Shown here: positions 18,087 to 26,429 of the stretch, piece by piece
How positions within the stretch are numbered: the first letter of the stretch is position 1
Layout: each line of letters opens with the position of its first letter
Assembly (NCBI GenBank): GCA_019747875.1
Contig: JAIEQI010000123.1
Span: forward strand, 1-43,922
Length of the DNA: 43,922 bases
Source: Candidatus Obscuribacterales bacterium
GTDB lineage: Bacteria; Cyanobacteriota; Vampirovibrionia; Obscuribacterales; Obscuribacteraceae
Reading direction: 5' to 3'
The notes under the pieces: generated by a model
What the model was told of the DNA's origin: nothing
The model's database searches: none
What the model saw: only the letters and a program-made list of their open reading frames with translations
Program-made: the position numbers and the translations under genes

Positions 18087-19203
18087 ATGCTGATGTTGTC
18101 CGAATTAAAGCGCGAGATCGAAAACGCTGAGGAGCGCGTGACGAAAGTCAGCGACTATCTTTGACCCAGATCGGCTGAAGGCGGAACTGCAAGAACTAGA
18201 AAACCAAACCCTTGTTCCAGACTTTTGGTTGGATTCCAAACAGGCGCAACAAGTTACCCAGCGCATGTCAAGAATCAAAGATCAACTTGAGACTCTAGAT
18301 CGCTGGTGCAGAGCACAGTCCGATCTACAGGTGCTCCATGAAGTCGCTCAGGAGGAAGGCGATGAATCAGTCGCCCCAGAGATTGATAGCGGCTTGAAGA
18401 AACTAATAGCGGAGCTAGACAAGTTCGAATTTCAAATGCTTCTCAGTGGCGACTACGACCAGTCATCAGCAATTGTCAGCATCAATGCCGGTGCCGGCGG
18501 CACAGACGCACAAGACTGGGCCGAAATGCTCTTGCGAATGTATTTGCGCTGGTCTGAGCGCAAAGGATACTCGACCCAAATTTTGGAGCAATCACAAGGC
18601 GAAGAAGCAGGTATTAAAAGCGCCACGTTCAAAGTGGATGGCCCATTCGCTTACGGTTATCTGAGCTGCGAGAAGGGGGTACACCGGCTCGTGCGCAAGT
18701 CGCCTTTCAAACAAGGCAATGATTCACGCCAAACCTCATTTGCAGCCCTGGAAGTTAGTCCAATAATGGATGACATCGATTCAATCGTCGATATCAAAGA
18801 CGATGACATCGAGATCGATACCATGCGCTCTGGCGGTGCTGGCGGTCAGAACGTCAACAAGGTTGAGTCAGCTGTGCGCATTGTGCACAAACCGACCGGA
18901 ATCGCTGTCAAGTGCCAACAGGAACGCAGCCAGCTACAGAACAAGGCACTGGCCATGGAGCTCCTGCGATCAAAACTCCTGGCAATCAGACAACAGGAAC
19001 GCGAAGCCGAGATCGCCAAACTCAAGGGAGAATCAGTCTCGGCATCCTTCGGCAACGCAATCCGATCTTATGTATTAGATGATCGCTTGGTGAAGGATGT
19101 GCGCACGAAGCACGAAACATTCGCAGTGGAAGCCGTTCTTGACGGTGATCTCGATCCGTTCATAGAAGCCTACTTGCGCTTCAAAGCAAAACCAAACGAC
19201 TAG
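18087..19203 (+). CDS. prfB: Peptide chain release factor 2, expressed by programmed +1 frameshift
   Basis: RF2 recognises UGA/UAA stop codons and releases the finished peptide. The first 25 codons run from ATG 18087 and meet an in-frame UGA at 18162-18164. Shifting +1 at CUU UGA C (18159-18165) joins the main frame and gives a 371-aa protein, the usual RF2 length. The joined sequence reads ...SDYL-DPDRLKAEL, continuous with the family. The stop-codon recognition motif SPF is at 205-207 and the catalytic GGQ at 252-254 in SGGAGGQNVNKV. Translation is thus autoregulated: low RF2 slows termination at UGA and favours the shift. Annotating it from the TTG at 18229 would lose the N-terminus. The start is preceded by GGAGAG. 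The upstream neighbour is divergent and a long empty region follows. Confidence 0.97.
18159..18165 (+). promoter_or_regulatory. Programmed +1 ribosomal frameshift site (CUU UGA C)
   Basis: The slippery heptamer CTTTGAC occurs after codon 24, with UGA as codon 26, exactly as in Escherichia coli prfB. The preceding bases (GTC AGC GAC TAT) lack the AGGGGG Shine-Dalgarno-like stimulator found three bases upstream in E. coli. Confidence 0.93.
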
Positions 19204-20114
19204 TCAATACAGCAACTCATCTCTTGAAATCGAACTCCTTTCGTCCAGCTGGGTGGGTCAAATTGAGAGGAAGATCGCCCATCGCACTTTGCCGCTTGGA
19301 AAGGTGACCAGGGATTCGTGCCCGGAACGGCCGCAGAAAAACAACTGGCCGGAGGGGTTTTCGCAGCCTTGTTGGAATGCCTTGCCTAACTGTGCTGAGG
19401 CTTGAAACGCACTAGCAAGTGCAAAATAAACAGAAACTAAGCTATTTTTTGACATCAACTGTTTTAACAGAAATTAGCCCATCACGGTAGCCAAGTGGAA
19501 AGTCATTGGAGGACGGGGGCTTGCGGCAATTTCGTGACATAAAACAACCGCGCTAACCGTTACATTGGATACAGCGGATAACTTCTGGCTAAGAATGGCT
19601 TGCCACAAGGGTTTTAGAGCACCTCATGGAAACCGGAAAATACCCCCATAAATAGTCAAGTCCGGGTATAGATTTTCGGGGTACCCAGCATCGTAATTTC
19701 CGCACACTTATTAAGGTTTTTCCGCCAAAGCTCACCTTGACTTCATGGCAAAAACCTACTCAACTAACGATTTCTTTAGCATTGCACTTGGCTTGATCAA
19801 TGCTTGAGGAAATATAAATATGCCCGGTCTATATAGAATTGGTAACTTACTTGAGTCCCTTTGTTCTCCATCTCTCCCGCGAGTTTTCCCTACACCCCGC
19901 TCTCCCGCAACCAATTCATCCGTTTTTCATGACTTTCGCCGTCACCTAGATTGCCGACGGCACGCGGAAGTGACACCAGGGGTGGTGACTACAAGAATGA
20001 CTTCGCTCCGCTAGAGATGGACAACATACCCAAGACCAGGCTGCTGTCCGGCGCCTGATTTTTGCAATAAGAAGCCAGCCCTGCCGCAATCCATTCCGAA
20101 TTCAACTAAGTAAA

Positions 20115-20133
20115 TCGCAATCAAAAATTGCGA
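20115..20133 (+). promoter_or_regulatory. Perfect inverted repeat upstream of prkA1
   Basis: TCGCAAT and ATTGCGA, 7 bp each, are separated by CAAAA, ~135 bases before the prkA1 start. It could be an operator or a leader hairpin. There is no T-tract, so it is not a typical terminator. Confidence 0.45.
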
Positions 20134-20175
20134 CGAACTTTGCTGTTTGGAATGGCTCACAAGCAAAGGTTGGCC

Positions 20176-20210
20176 GGAGCTAATTCCAGCTCCACACGCT
20201 GTTTTCAGGT
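20176..20210 (+). promoter_or_regulatory. prkA1 leader: hairpin plus 13-nt motif shared with yeaH
   Basis: A GGAGCT/AGCTCC hairpin (20176-20193, loop AATTCC) is followed four bases later by GCTGTTTTCAGGT (20198-20210), 56 bases before the ATG. The identical 13-mer follows a larger GGAGC/GCTCC hairpin upstream of yeaH (24811-24823). A shared control site or processing signal is inferred. Confidence 0.5.
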
Positions 20211-20266
20211 TGCCTCCAATTAAGGGGACAGCCTCAACTTCCTGCAACAACCTAGGAGGTAGTTCC

Positions 20267-22393
20267 ATGTCGGAAATCGACCAACTCAGGACGCTCCTGG
20301 GACTTCAGCCAACAAAGGCGGAGGAAACCACTTTCGGTGATTTCCTGATGCGGCTCAAAACTAAGCCGCACATCGCTCAGACGGCTGCAAGTCTTCTGGT
20401 GCACGCTATCGAATCTTCCGGTGAGGTCACCGACGCTCTTCCGGAGCGCCGCCCTTACCTGCAGATGCTGAAACAGTTCGGCGTTACCCCGTACAAGGCA
20501 TTCGACCATGTGCGCGGTTCGCAGCGGACTGTTCACCGCATTCTCAACCACCTTCGTGCCGCAGCAGCCAACGGTTACCAGCTCCGCCTCGCGCTCATTC
20601 TGCGCGGTGGTCCTGGTTCGGGCAAGAGTTTCTTGGCCGACGCGTTCAAGGACGTTCTGGAAGGCCAGATTGTCTACACGATCGCCGGCTGTCCTGTGCA
20701 CGAAAATCCCATCAATCTTCTGACTCTCCTGCCTGACGAAAAGCAGCTGGAGATCGCCAAGCAGCTCGGCATCGAGAACGTCCTCAAGGATGTGCTCGCG
20801 ACTGCCGGCCGTCCCTGTCAGCATTGCTGGAAACAGCTGATGCAAGGCAAGGACGAGAAGAATCTGCCGAACCTCTTCGACGTCCAAGTCCATGCGATGC
20901 GGCTCTCCAGCCGTGAGTTCGGCATCAGCACCTGGACACCTTCTGCGCCTGGTCAGGGAAGCTCTCTGACTTCGGCTCTGCAGAGGGGATCTCGCGGCAT
21001 CGTTGATATGCCGGAGATCTTCGCAGTGACGACTCCCGCGCAGGGTCAGGCTTCCGAGCTTGATGTACTGCTGGAAGCCACCAATGATCGTCGCATTCCT
21101 GCGGCGTGCACTGGCGGCGAAGCCAACGGCTACCTGCCGCTCGATGCGGTGCTCCTCGGGCAAACCAACCCCGGTTCCTGGGATGCGTTTATCAAGGGCC
21201 AGAAGGACCCGAACAAGTTCACTCGCCGCCTGCACGTCATGGATGTCCCGTACATCCTGTCGGTGACGGAGGAGGAGCTTGCCTACCGGGACTTCATCGG
21301 ACAGATGAAGGAACGTCCTCACATCGACCCGATGGCTCTGAAGATGGCAGCTTTGCTCGCCGTTATTTCGCGCATGAAAAAGGATCACGAAGTCGATATC
21401 GTGACCCGTGCGCGGATGTACGACGGCGAGGCGCTGCTCAAGATCAAGAAGAATCCTTCCGAAATTCCTGCTGACCTGCCCGGCGGCGGCGGTTGGGAAG
21501 GCACTCTCTCCACGGCTTCCCGCTCGACCCCCAAGGTCGAAAAGGAATACTGGAGCGTGCCCGACCTCTGGCGCGGTGCCGGTGATGACGAAGGGCTGTA
21601 CGGTCTGAATATGGCCGACATGCTTTCCATCGTCTCCAAGGCGATCGACTTCTATCTGAAGCGAAAGCCGCAGTTCCTCAGCTCGCTGCGCATGATCGCG
21701 TTCCTGCGTGCGCAGGTCATGGAATTGACGAAGAAGCCTGGCCTTACGGACAAGGAGAAGGAAGTGCTCAAGAACTGCATTGAGTTCTTGAAGCCCGCCA
21801 CCTCCAAGACCGACAAGCCCGGCATCATCGAAGAAGAGTATCGTCGCGTTCTGCGGCGTGAACTCCTCTCGGTGGTTGCTCCGGACTTCGACAGCCGGGC
21901 TGGAGAGCTCTTCAGCAAGTATCGCCTGCATAGCAAACACTATGCGCAAGGCGCACGTTCCTTCCAGGATCCGAACGACCGGAGCCGCAAGGTTGACGTC
22001 GACACCGAGTTCCTCGATCTGATCGACCGCTGGTGCGGCGATACCAGTTCGGAGACGCGGGATAAGGCGCGACTGGCTCTGGAAGCCGAACTCTTCGACC
22101 TGGTTCGCGACAATCAGAAGCGTTTCAAGGCTGGTGACCAAGCGGCCACCGAAGACTTGAAGCTCGACTGGAAGTCGCTTCCGCGACTCGAGAAGGGCAT
22201 CACCGCGATGCTCAACGAAGAGATCGCCAAGAAGGTCGAGAAGATTCTCCGTCCCGAGTTCGAGCTGAAGGAAGCCGAACTCATCCATCGTAAGGAGTCG
22301 CTCGAGCGGTTCCGTGCTCTCGGATATTCCGAGCACTCGCTCGAAGAAGCGCTCCAGTACATCAAGGACTATGAGCTGTGGAAAACCACCTGA
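20267..22393 (+). CDS. PrkA-type AAA+ Ser protein kinase, first copy (YeaG family)
   Basis: A 708-aa cytoplasmic protein of the PrkA/YeaG family (E. coli YeaG is about 640 aa), linked to stress, starvation and sporulation responses. An AAA+ domain carries the P-loop GGPGSGKS (114-121), preceded by GSQRTVHRILNHLRAAAANG. PrkA hallmarks follow: VHENPINLL, a Walker B/sensor region GIVDMPEIFA, LLGQTNPGSWDAF, RRLHVMDVPYILSVTEEE, and RARMYDGEAL. The C-terminal PrkA domain ends in FRALGYSEHSLEEAL, matching the family C-terminus. A CQHC pair lies near residue 185. ATG 20267 is chosen because AGGAGGT precedes it and the family begins there; the frame is open from 20147. It is first in the cluster, with prkA2 53 bases behind. 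Kinase activity is known for relatives and not provable here. Confidence 0.93.
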   Translation: MSEIDQLRTLLGLQPTKAEETTFGDFLMRLKTKPHIAQTAASLLVHAIESSGEVTDALPERRPYLQMLKQFGVTPYKAFDHVRGSQRTVHRILNHLRAAAANGYQLRLALILRGGPGSGKSFLADAFKDVLEGQIVYTIAGCPVHENPINLLTLLPDEKQLEIAKQLGIENVLKDVLATAGRPCQHCWKQLMQGKDEKNLPNLFDVQVHAMRLSSREFGISTWTPSAPGQGSSLTSALQRGSRGIVDMPEIFAVTTPAQGQASELDVLLEATNDRRIPAACTGGEANGYLPLDAVLLGQTNPGSWDAFIKGQKDPNKFTRRLHVMDVPYILSVTEEELAYRDFIGQMKERPHIDPMALKMAALLAVISRMKKDHEVDIVTRARMYDGEALLKIKKNPSEIPADLPGGGGWEGTLSTASRSTPKVEKEYWSVPDLWRGAGDDEGLYGLNMADMLSIVSKAIDFYLKRKPQFLSSLRMIAFLRAQVMELTKKPGLTDKEKEVLKNCIEFLKPATSKTDKPGIIEEEYRRVLRRELLSVVAPDFDSRAGELFSKYRLHSKHYAQGARSFQDPNDRSRKVDVDTEFLDLIDRWCGDTSSETRDKARLALEAELFDLVRDNQKRFKAGDQAATEDLKLDWKSLPRLEKGITAMLNEEIAKKVEKILRPEFELKEAELIHRKESLERFRALGYSEHSLEEALQYIKDYELWKTT

Positions 22394-22446
22394 TTCCATC
22401 GAAACCCGGAATCCCGCAGCCCACAACCCAAAGAGAGGTTTTAGCC

Positions 22447-24624
22447 ATGTCTAACATGAACCGTGACAATCGTCTTTTCTCTCGCGAAGAGCCCTTCAAC
22501 GGCACGTTCGCTGAACTGCTCGGCGAGATCAAGAAGTACCCCGCAATGGTCGAGTCCGCCAAGGCTCGTCTGCACCGTCTGATCGTCCGCGCCGGCACCA
22601 ACGACAGCCGTTCGGCTGAAGTCCAGCGTGCGTTCGGCAAGGACGGCATCGTTTCTTACAACGCGTTCGGCAGCTTCTACGGCATCGAAGCGCCGATCTA
22701 CAACGTCGTCAACAACTACCTCGGCGCCGCCGTCATGGGCGCGGAGGCGGACAAGCAGGCGCTTGTCGTTATCGGCCCTCCGGGCGCCGGTAAGTCGGAC
22801 TTCTTCACCCGCGTGAAGCAGATCTACCGCACCGCCGAGCCCATCCCGTTCCTGGGTGGTTCGCGCGTGCACGACAACCCGCTGAACATCCTGTTCATGA
22901 TCGACCGCGTCGCTCGTGAGCGCTCCGGTGGCAAGATGGCGGCCAAGAAGGCCGAGACCATCGCCATCCTGCAGTCGCTCGGCATCGCGGACCTGATCAA
23001 CTGGAACGCCTCGGACACGAAGGCTGTTCTGCAGAAGAACGGCGTCAGCTCCGATCTGGAAGGTCTGGCTTCGCTCAGCCCGGATGACCTGGTTTCGGCC
23101 ATCGTCTTCGGTCTGGGTCTGCCCCGCAGCACCCGCAACAACATCGGTCGTCCGGAGCCCATGGTTCTGGATGCGCTGCTCGGCAAGTTCGTCAACAAGG
23201 GCCAGCCGATCGACATCGCCCAGTACCCGATCGAGTCCATGTACTTCGACATGGATGACGAAGGCTCTGGCGGTATCGTCGACGTGCCGGAAGTTCAGCC
23301 TCTGAACTTCGACATCGGCACCTGGATCGGCACCGAGAACCTGGCGATGATGGGCCGGCTGCAGTCGGGTGACCCCCGCCTGGTCGAGTTCAACGGCGCC
23401 TACAACAAGGGCAACCGCGGCCTCGTGATTCAGACCGAAGGTCTGAAGAACCCGCCGGAAGCCCAGCGCGTCAACCTGGAAGCCCTCCAGGGTCGTCGCG
23501 TCGGCGTGCCGGCTCCGCTGGGTGGTTCGCTCCACTTCGACGGTCTGGTCGTCATCCACTCGAACGAAGGCGAGTACGACCGCTTCATCAAGGAGCGCGT
23601 CAACGAGCCGTACGTCGACCGCTTCTGGCGGATCTGGTTCCCCTACCCGCTCGAGGCCCGTCAGGTTCAGAAGGTCCACGAGAAGTTCTGGAAGGGTTCC
23701 GACTTCGCCAAGACCGTCGCCGAGGGTGGCGTGCACGTCGATCCGGACGTGTTCGAGTACACCAGCCGCCTGGCTGTTCTGTCGGCGCTGGAAGCGCATC
23801 CGAGCGTGCCGCTGGCTACCAAGCTGGACGCGTACGACGGTCGCGACATCCGTCAGAAGGGCATGGGCACGAAGGTGTCGTCCTTCGAGCTGCGGCAGCA
23901 GGCCTCGACCCGCGAGGGTCTCTCGGGCATGTCGCCGCGTGAAATCGCTAAGATCGTCAACTCGATCGCGGCTGAGGTGGGTTCGGGCAAGGCGGTGACG
24001 AGCCGCATGGTCCGCGACCGTGCCTCCGAGTGGTTCCGCTCGAACGTCCAGGACGAGGAGAAGCTGAAGAAGCTCATGGGCTTCATCGCCAACGAGCTCG
24101 ACGCGTGGCGCGGCAAGAACCGCAAGCAGATCTGGCTGTCCGCCATGGTCCCGTCCTTCAAGACGGAGTGCCAGGACACCTTCGAGAAGTACCTGGACAA
24201 CATCCAGGCCTTCGCGCGGGAGAAGTCGGTCCGCATCAGCGGTTACGGTCGTGGCCCGGTCGGCGGCGACGAGAACTTCATGCGCGAGCTGGAGTCCGAC
24301 CCGGATTGGGGCGTGACCTCTGCCGAGGCTCCGAAGTTCCGTGCCGAGATCCTCTCGGCCGTCATGGACGAGCAGACCAAGTCTGGCAAGGTCGCCTACG
24401 ACTGCCACGACGGTCTGAAGAACTGCATCGAGCGCTACGTTCTGCGCAAGGTGCAGGAGACGGCTCGTGCCTTCTCCACCACTTCCGCTCGCTCGGAAGA
24501 GGACAAGAAGAAGCTCTCCGAGGTCAAGCGCCGCTTGATCGAGGACTTCGGCTTCAACGACTTCAGCGCGGACGAGCTTCTGCGCGAGGCCGAGGAGACG
24601 AAGGGCTTCGTCCTGGTGAAGTAA
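22447..24624 (+). CDS. PrkA-type AAA+ Ser protein kinase, second divergent copy
   Basis: A 725-aa paralogue of the preceding gene, clearly diverged. P-loop IGPPGAGKS (110-117) follows GIEAPIYNVVNNYLGAA. Then come SRVHDNPLNILFMIDR (equivalent to VHENPINLL in copy 1) and GSGGIVDVPEVQPL. LVVIHSNEGEYDRF matches the AHSNESEW type segment of E. coli YeaG better than copy 1 does. YVDRFWRIWFPYPLEARQV, then LDAYDGRDIRQKG and GLSGMSPREIAKIV are also present. The C-terminal ~200 residues are longer and more charged. ATG 22447 is used because GAGAGG precedes it; the frame opens earlier at 22378. GC at third positions is very high, so a 779-aa antisense frame exists as a shadow. The two copies may form a hetero-oligomeric AAA+ ring, which is inference only. 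Confidence 0.92.
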   Translation: MSNMNRDNRLFSREEPFNGTFAELLGEIKKYPAMVESAKARLHRLIVRAGTNDSRSAEVQRAFGKDGIVSYNAFGSFYGIEAPIYNVVNNYLGAAVMGAEADKQALVVIGPPGAGKSDFFTRVKQIYRTAEPIPFLGGSRVHDNPLNILFMIDRVARERSGGKMAAKKAETIAILQSLGIADLINWNASDTKAVLQKNGVSSDLEGLASLSPDDLVSAIVFGLGLPRSTRNNIGRPEPMVLDALLGKFVNKGQPIDIAQYPIESMYFDMDDEGSGGIVDVPEVQPLNFDIGTWIGTENLAMMGRLQSGDPRLVEFNGAYNKGNRGLVIQTEGLKNPPEAQRVNLEALQGRRVGVPAPLGGSLHFDGLVVIHSNEGEYDRFIKERVNEPYVDRFWRIWFPYPLEARQVQKVHEKFWKGSDFAKTVAEGGVHVDPDVFEYTSRLAVLSALEAHPSVPLATKLDAYDGRDIRQKGMGTKVSSFELRQQASTREGLSGMSPREIAKIVNSIAAEVGSGKAVTSRMVRDRASEWFRSNVQDEEKLKKLMGFIANELDAWRGKNRKQIWLSAMVPSFKTECQDTFEKYLDNIQAFAREKSVRISGYGRGPVGGDENFMRELESDPDWGVTSAEAPKFRAEILSAVMDEQTKSGKVAYDCHDGLKNCIERYVLRKVQETARAFSTTSARSEEDKKKLSEVKRRLIEDFGFNDFSADELLREAEETKGFVLVK

Positions 24625-24767
24625 CGCTTCTGGCTGCCTGAGGCAGTTGGAGGTGTTAGGCAGGGGGCAGGTTGCAGGAGCAGGCGCAAGCTTGCTTCTC
24701 TTCCTGCTCCCTGACCGGGCGCTGCCATGCATCGCCCCTACACCTGCAGATGTGCTACGTATGGCAC

Positions 24768-24823
24768 AAGGAGCAGTCACCGCCTGTGGTGGCTGCTCCT
24801 TTATCTGCCTGCTGTTTTCAGGT
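24768..24823 (+). promoter_or_regulatory. yeaH leader: hairpin (attenuator-like) plus shared 13-nt motif
   Basis: A 14-bp stem with one G-U pair (AAGGAGCAG... with ...CTGCTCCTT, 24768-24781/24788-24801) ends in only three T. It may be a weak terminator between prkA2 and yeaH. Ten bases later comes GCTGTTTTCAGGT (24811-24823), identical to the motif before prkA1. Another GGAGCAGG/CCTGCTCC hairpin lies upstream (about 24676-24713). Confidence 0.5.
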
Positions 24824-24864
24824 CAATCCTTTTAATAGCTCGAAAGAGCCAGGAGGTAATTTCC

Positions 24865-26415
24865 ATGGTCGAAAAAGACAAGTTCCAAGACTCCGGGGGT
24901 GAAAACACTCCTCGGAAGAGCAAGGTGCGCATGCGCAGCGAAGGGATCAATCCCCCGCTGACGTACACGCACGTGCTTGCTCGGACTGTGATCAACCCGC
25001 CCGGTCCGCCGAATAAGGACCGCACGGGACCTGATCAGGAGCGCTTCAAGGAGCGCAACCGGCCCACCAAGGACAAGCTTCCCGACATCATCAAGAACAA
25101 CCCCATCTTCGACGACAAGGGCAAAATCAAAGTGCCCATCACAGGAGGTGAAGAGCCGCGTTGGCGTCCTGGACGCGACGGCAAGGGTGGCGGTGGTGGC
25201 GGTGCAGGCAAGCCTGGTGAGGATCCGGCCGATCTCACGTACGGCGAAATGACGTATGAAGAGTTCTTGAAACTCTTCTTCGATGGTCTCGAACTGCCCT
25301 TCATGCTCAAGAAGATGTTGGCGCAGACCGAGGTCAAGACGTTCAAGCGTCGTGGTATCACCAACCAAGGTCCGAAGGCGCGTATCAATAAGATGGAGTC
25401 TGCCAAGGCTCGTCTGAAGCGCGCCATCGTCATGAAGAACGGCCACCCCGAGGAGTTCTGTGAAGACTTCGCGGGCAAGTGTCAGGCCGTCTTCGAGTCC
25501 TACCTCTACTATGCTGCGATGGACTCGGGGGTCGATTCGATCTTCGAGGCGCCCAGCTACGAGGTTCTGGACGAGGAGAAATTCCTCATCGCAGTTGCCA
25601 ACGCCGGCGCCGAATTCGAAGTCAACGAATACGAGTTCCGGGCGGCGGCTCTGCTTGCTGCAAATCTGTACTTGCAGCAGAACCCGGACGCAAAGAGCGT
25701 TCCCTACACCGTCAACGCGGTGCTGGCGGAGCGCGTCGAGAACTTCGTCAAGGAGGAGATCCGCAAAGGCACCGACATCCCGTCGGTCGAGCAGGTCCCC
25801 TTCCACAAGTCCGACATGCGTTTCGGCCGCATCGAAGAGCGCATGGAGCCCGACTCCAAGGCGGTCGCCTTCCTCGTGCTGGATCGCTCCGGCTCGATGG
25901 CGGGTGATGCCCTGGCAATCGCCAAGGCGTTCTTCCTGCTCAACATCCTCTTCCTCCGCGCCAAGTACAAGAATCTGGCGATCGTCATGATCGCTCACGA
26001 TGCTCACGCAGAGCGCATCGCGGATGAGAAGAACTTCTACAAGATCGAAGCCGGTGGCGGTACCGTGTCGGTGCCTGCTTACAAGATGACGATCGAAATC
26101 GCCGATGCTGAATTCTCGTCTGCCGGCTGGAACCGTTACATGTTCCACGCCACCGACGGTGACCTCTTCGACGGTGACGAAGTCATCCGCAACTGGTGGA
26201 CCAAGATCATCGAGACGCCGTTCAACTACTGCGGCTACCTCGAGATCGTCCCCAGTGCCCACGGCAACAGCAATGCATGGTCGCTCGGCGGTCGAGCGCT
26301 GCTGGGTCTTAAGCCGGCTATCGCTGCCCACGTCGGTATGGCGCGGGTGAGCTCACTCACCGATCTGCCCAGGGCCTTCAAGGAGATCCTGGACAAGGAT
26401 CGCGTGAAATCCTAA
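24865..26415 (+). CDS. DUF444 / YeaH-YhbH family VWA-domain protein
   Basis: Partner of PrkA in the conserved PrkA-DUF444-SpoVR module. The 516-aa protein begins with a charged, Pro-rich part, then a Gly-rich stretch near 105-116 as in E. coli YeaH. The family segment LTYGEMTYEEFLKLFFDGLELPFM and TEVKTFKRRGITNQGPKARI follow. The C-terminal VWA domain has a MIDAS motif DRSGSM (D340, S342, S344), then FHATDGDLFDGDE. Residues ~195-305 form a segment clearly longer than the corresponding part of E. coli YeaH as I remember it. ATG 24865 is preceded by AGGAGGT; the earlier start at 24727 lies before the leader hairpin and is rejected. The stop is 14 bases before spoVR, so these two are translationally close. 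Its biochemical role is not established. Confidence 0.93.
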   Translation: MVEKDKFQDSGGENTPRKSKVRMRSEGINPPLTYTHVLARTVINPPGPPNKDRTGPDQERFKERNRPTKDKLPDIIKNNPIFDDKGKIKVPITGGEEPRWRPGRDGKGGGGGGAGKPGEDPADLTYGEMTYEEFLKLFFDGLELPFMLKKMLAQTEVKTFKRRGITNQGPKARINKMESAKARLKRAIVMKNGHPEEFCEDFAGKCQAVFESYLYYAAMDSGVDSIFEAPSYEVLDEEKFLIAVANAGAEFEVNEYEFRAAALLAANLYLQQNPDAKSVPYTVNAVLAERVENFVKEEIRKGTDIPSVEQVPFHKSDMRFGRIEERMEPDSKAVAFLVLDRSGSMAGDALAIAKAFFLLNILFLRAKYKNLAIVMIAHDAHAERIADEKNFYKIEAGGGTVSVPAYKMTIEIADAEFSSAGWNRYMFHATDGDLFDGDEVIRNWWTKIIETPFNYCGYLEIVPSAHGNSNAWSLGGRALLGLKPAIAAHVGMARVSSLTDLPRAFKEILDKDRVKS

Positions 26416-26429
26416 CCGGAGGTGTAATC

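Larger units (their letters stand above)
19204..20266. other. Long intergenic region before the PrkA cluster
   Basis: About 1.06 kb with no convincing gene. Frames at 19258-19458 (minus) and 19820-20014 (plus, 64 aa, with GAGG ~11 nt upstream) have unlikely composition. The last 150 bases hold two perfect hairpins and a motif repeated before yeaH (described separately). The rest shows no recognised RNA, repeat or insertion element. It must contain the promoter of the GC-rich PrkA operon, but no clear sigma-70 pair was seen. Confidence 0.6.

Noticed and set aside
18229..19203. prfB as a 324-aa gene starting at TTG 18229
   Set aside because: The 47 missing N-terminal residues are encoded upstream through the CUU UGA C frameshift and match RF2 length and sequence.
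19820..20014. 64-codon frame with a GAGG site before the PrkA block
   Set aside because: Pro/Arg/Ser-rich composition, no domain, and spacing to the site is at the limit. More likely non-coding.
20252..24780. Very long minus-strand frames (724 and 779 codons) opposite prkA1 and prkA2, and 499 codons opposite yeaH
   Set aside because: They mirror the G/C-ending codons of the real genes, which remove stop codons from the antisense frame. They have no ribosome sites, and their Arg/Asp/Val/Leu-rich composition is typical of shadows.
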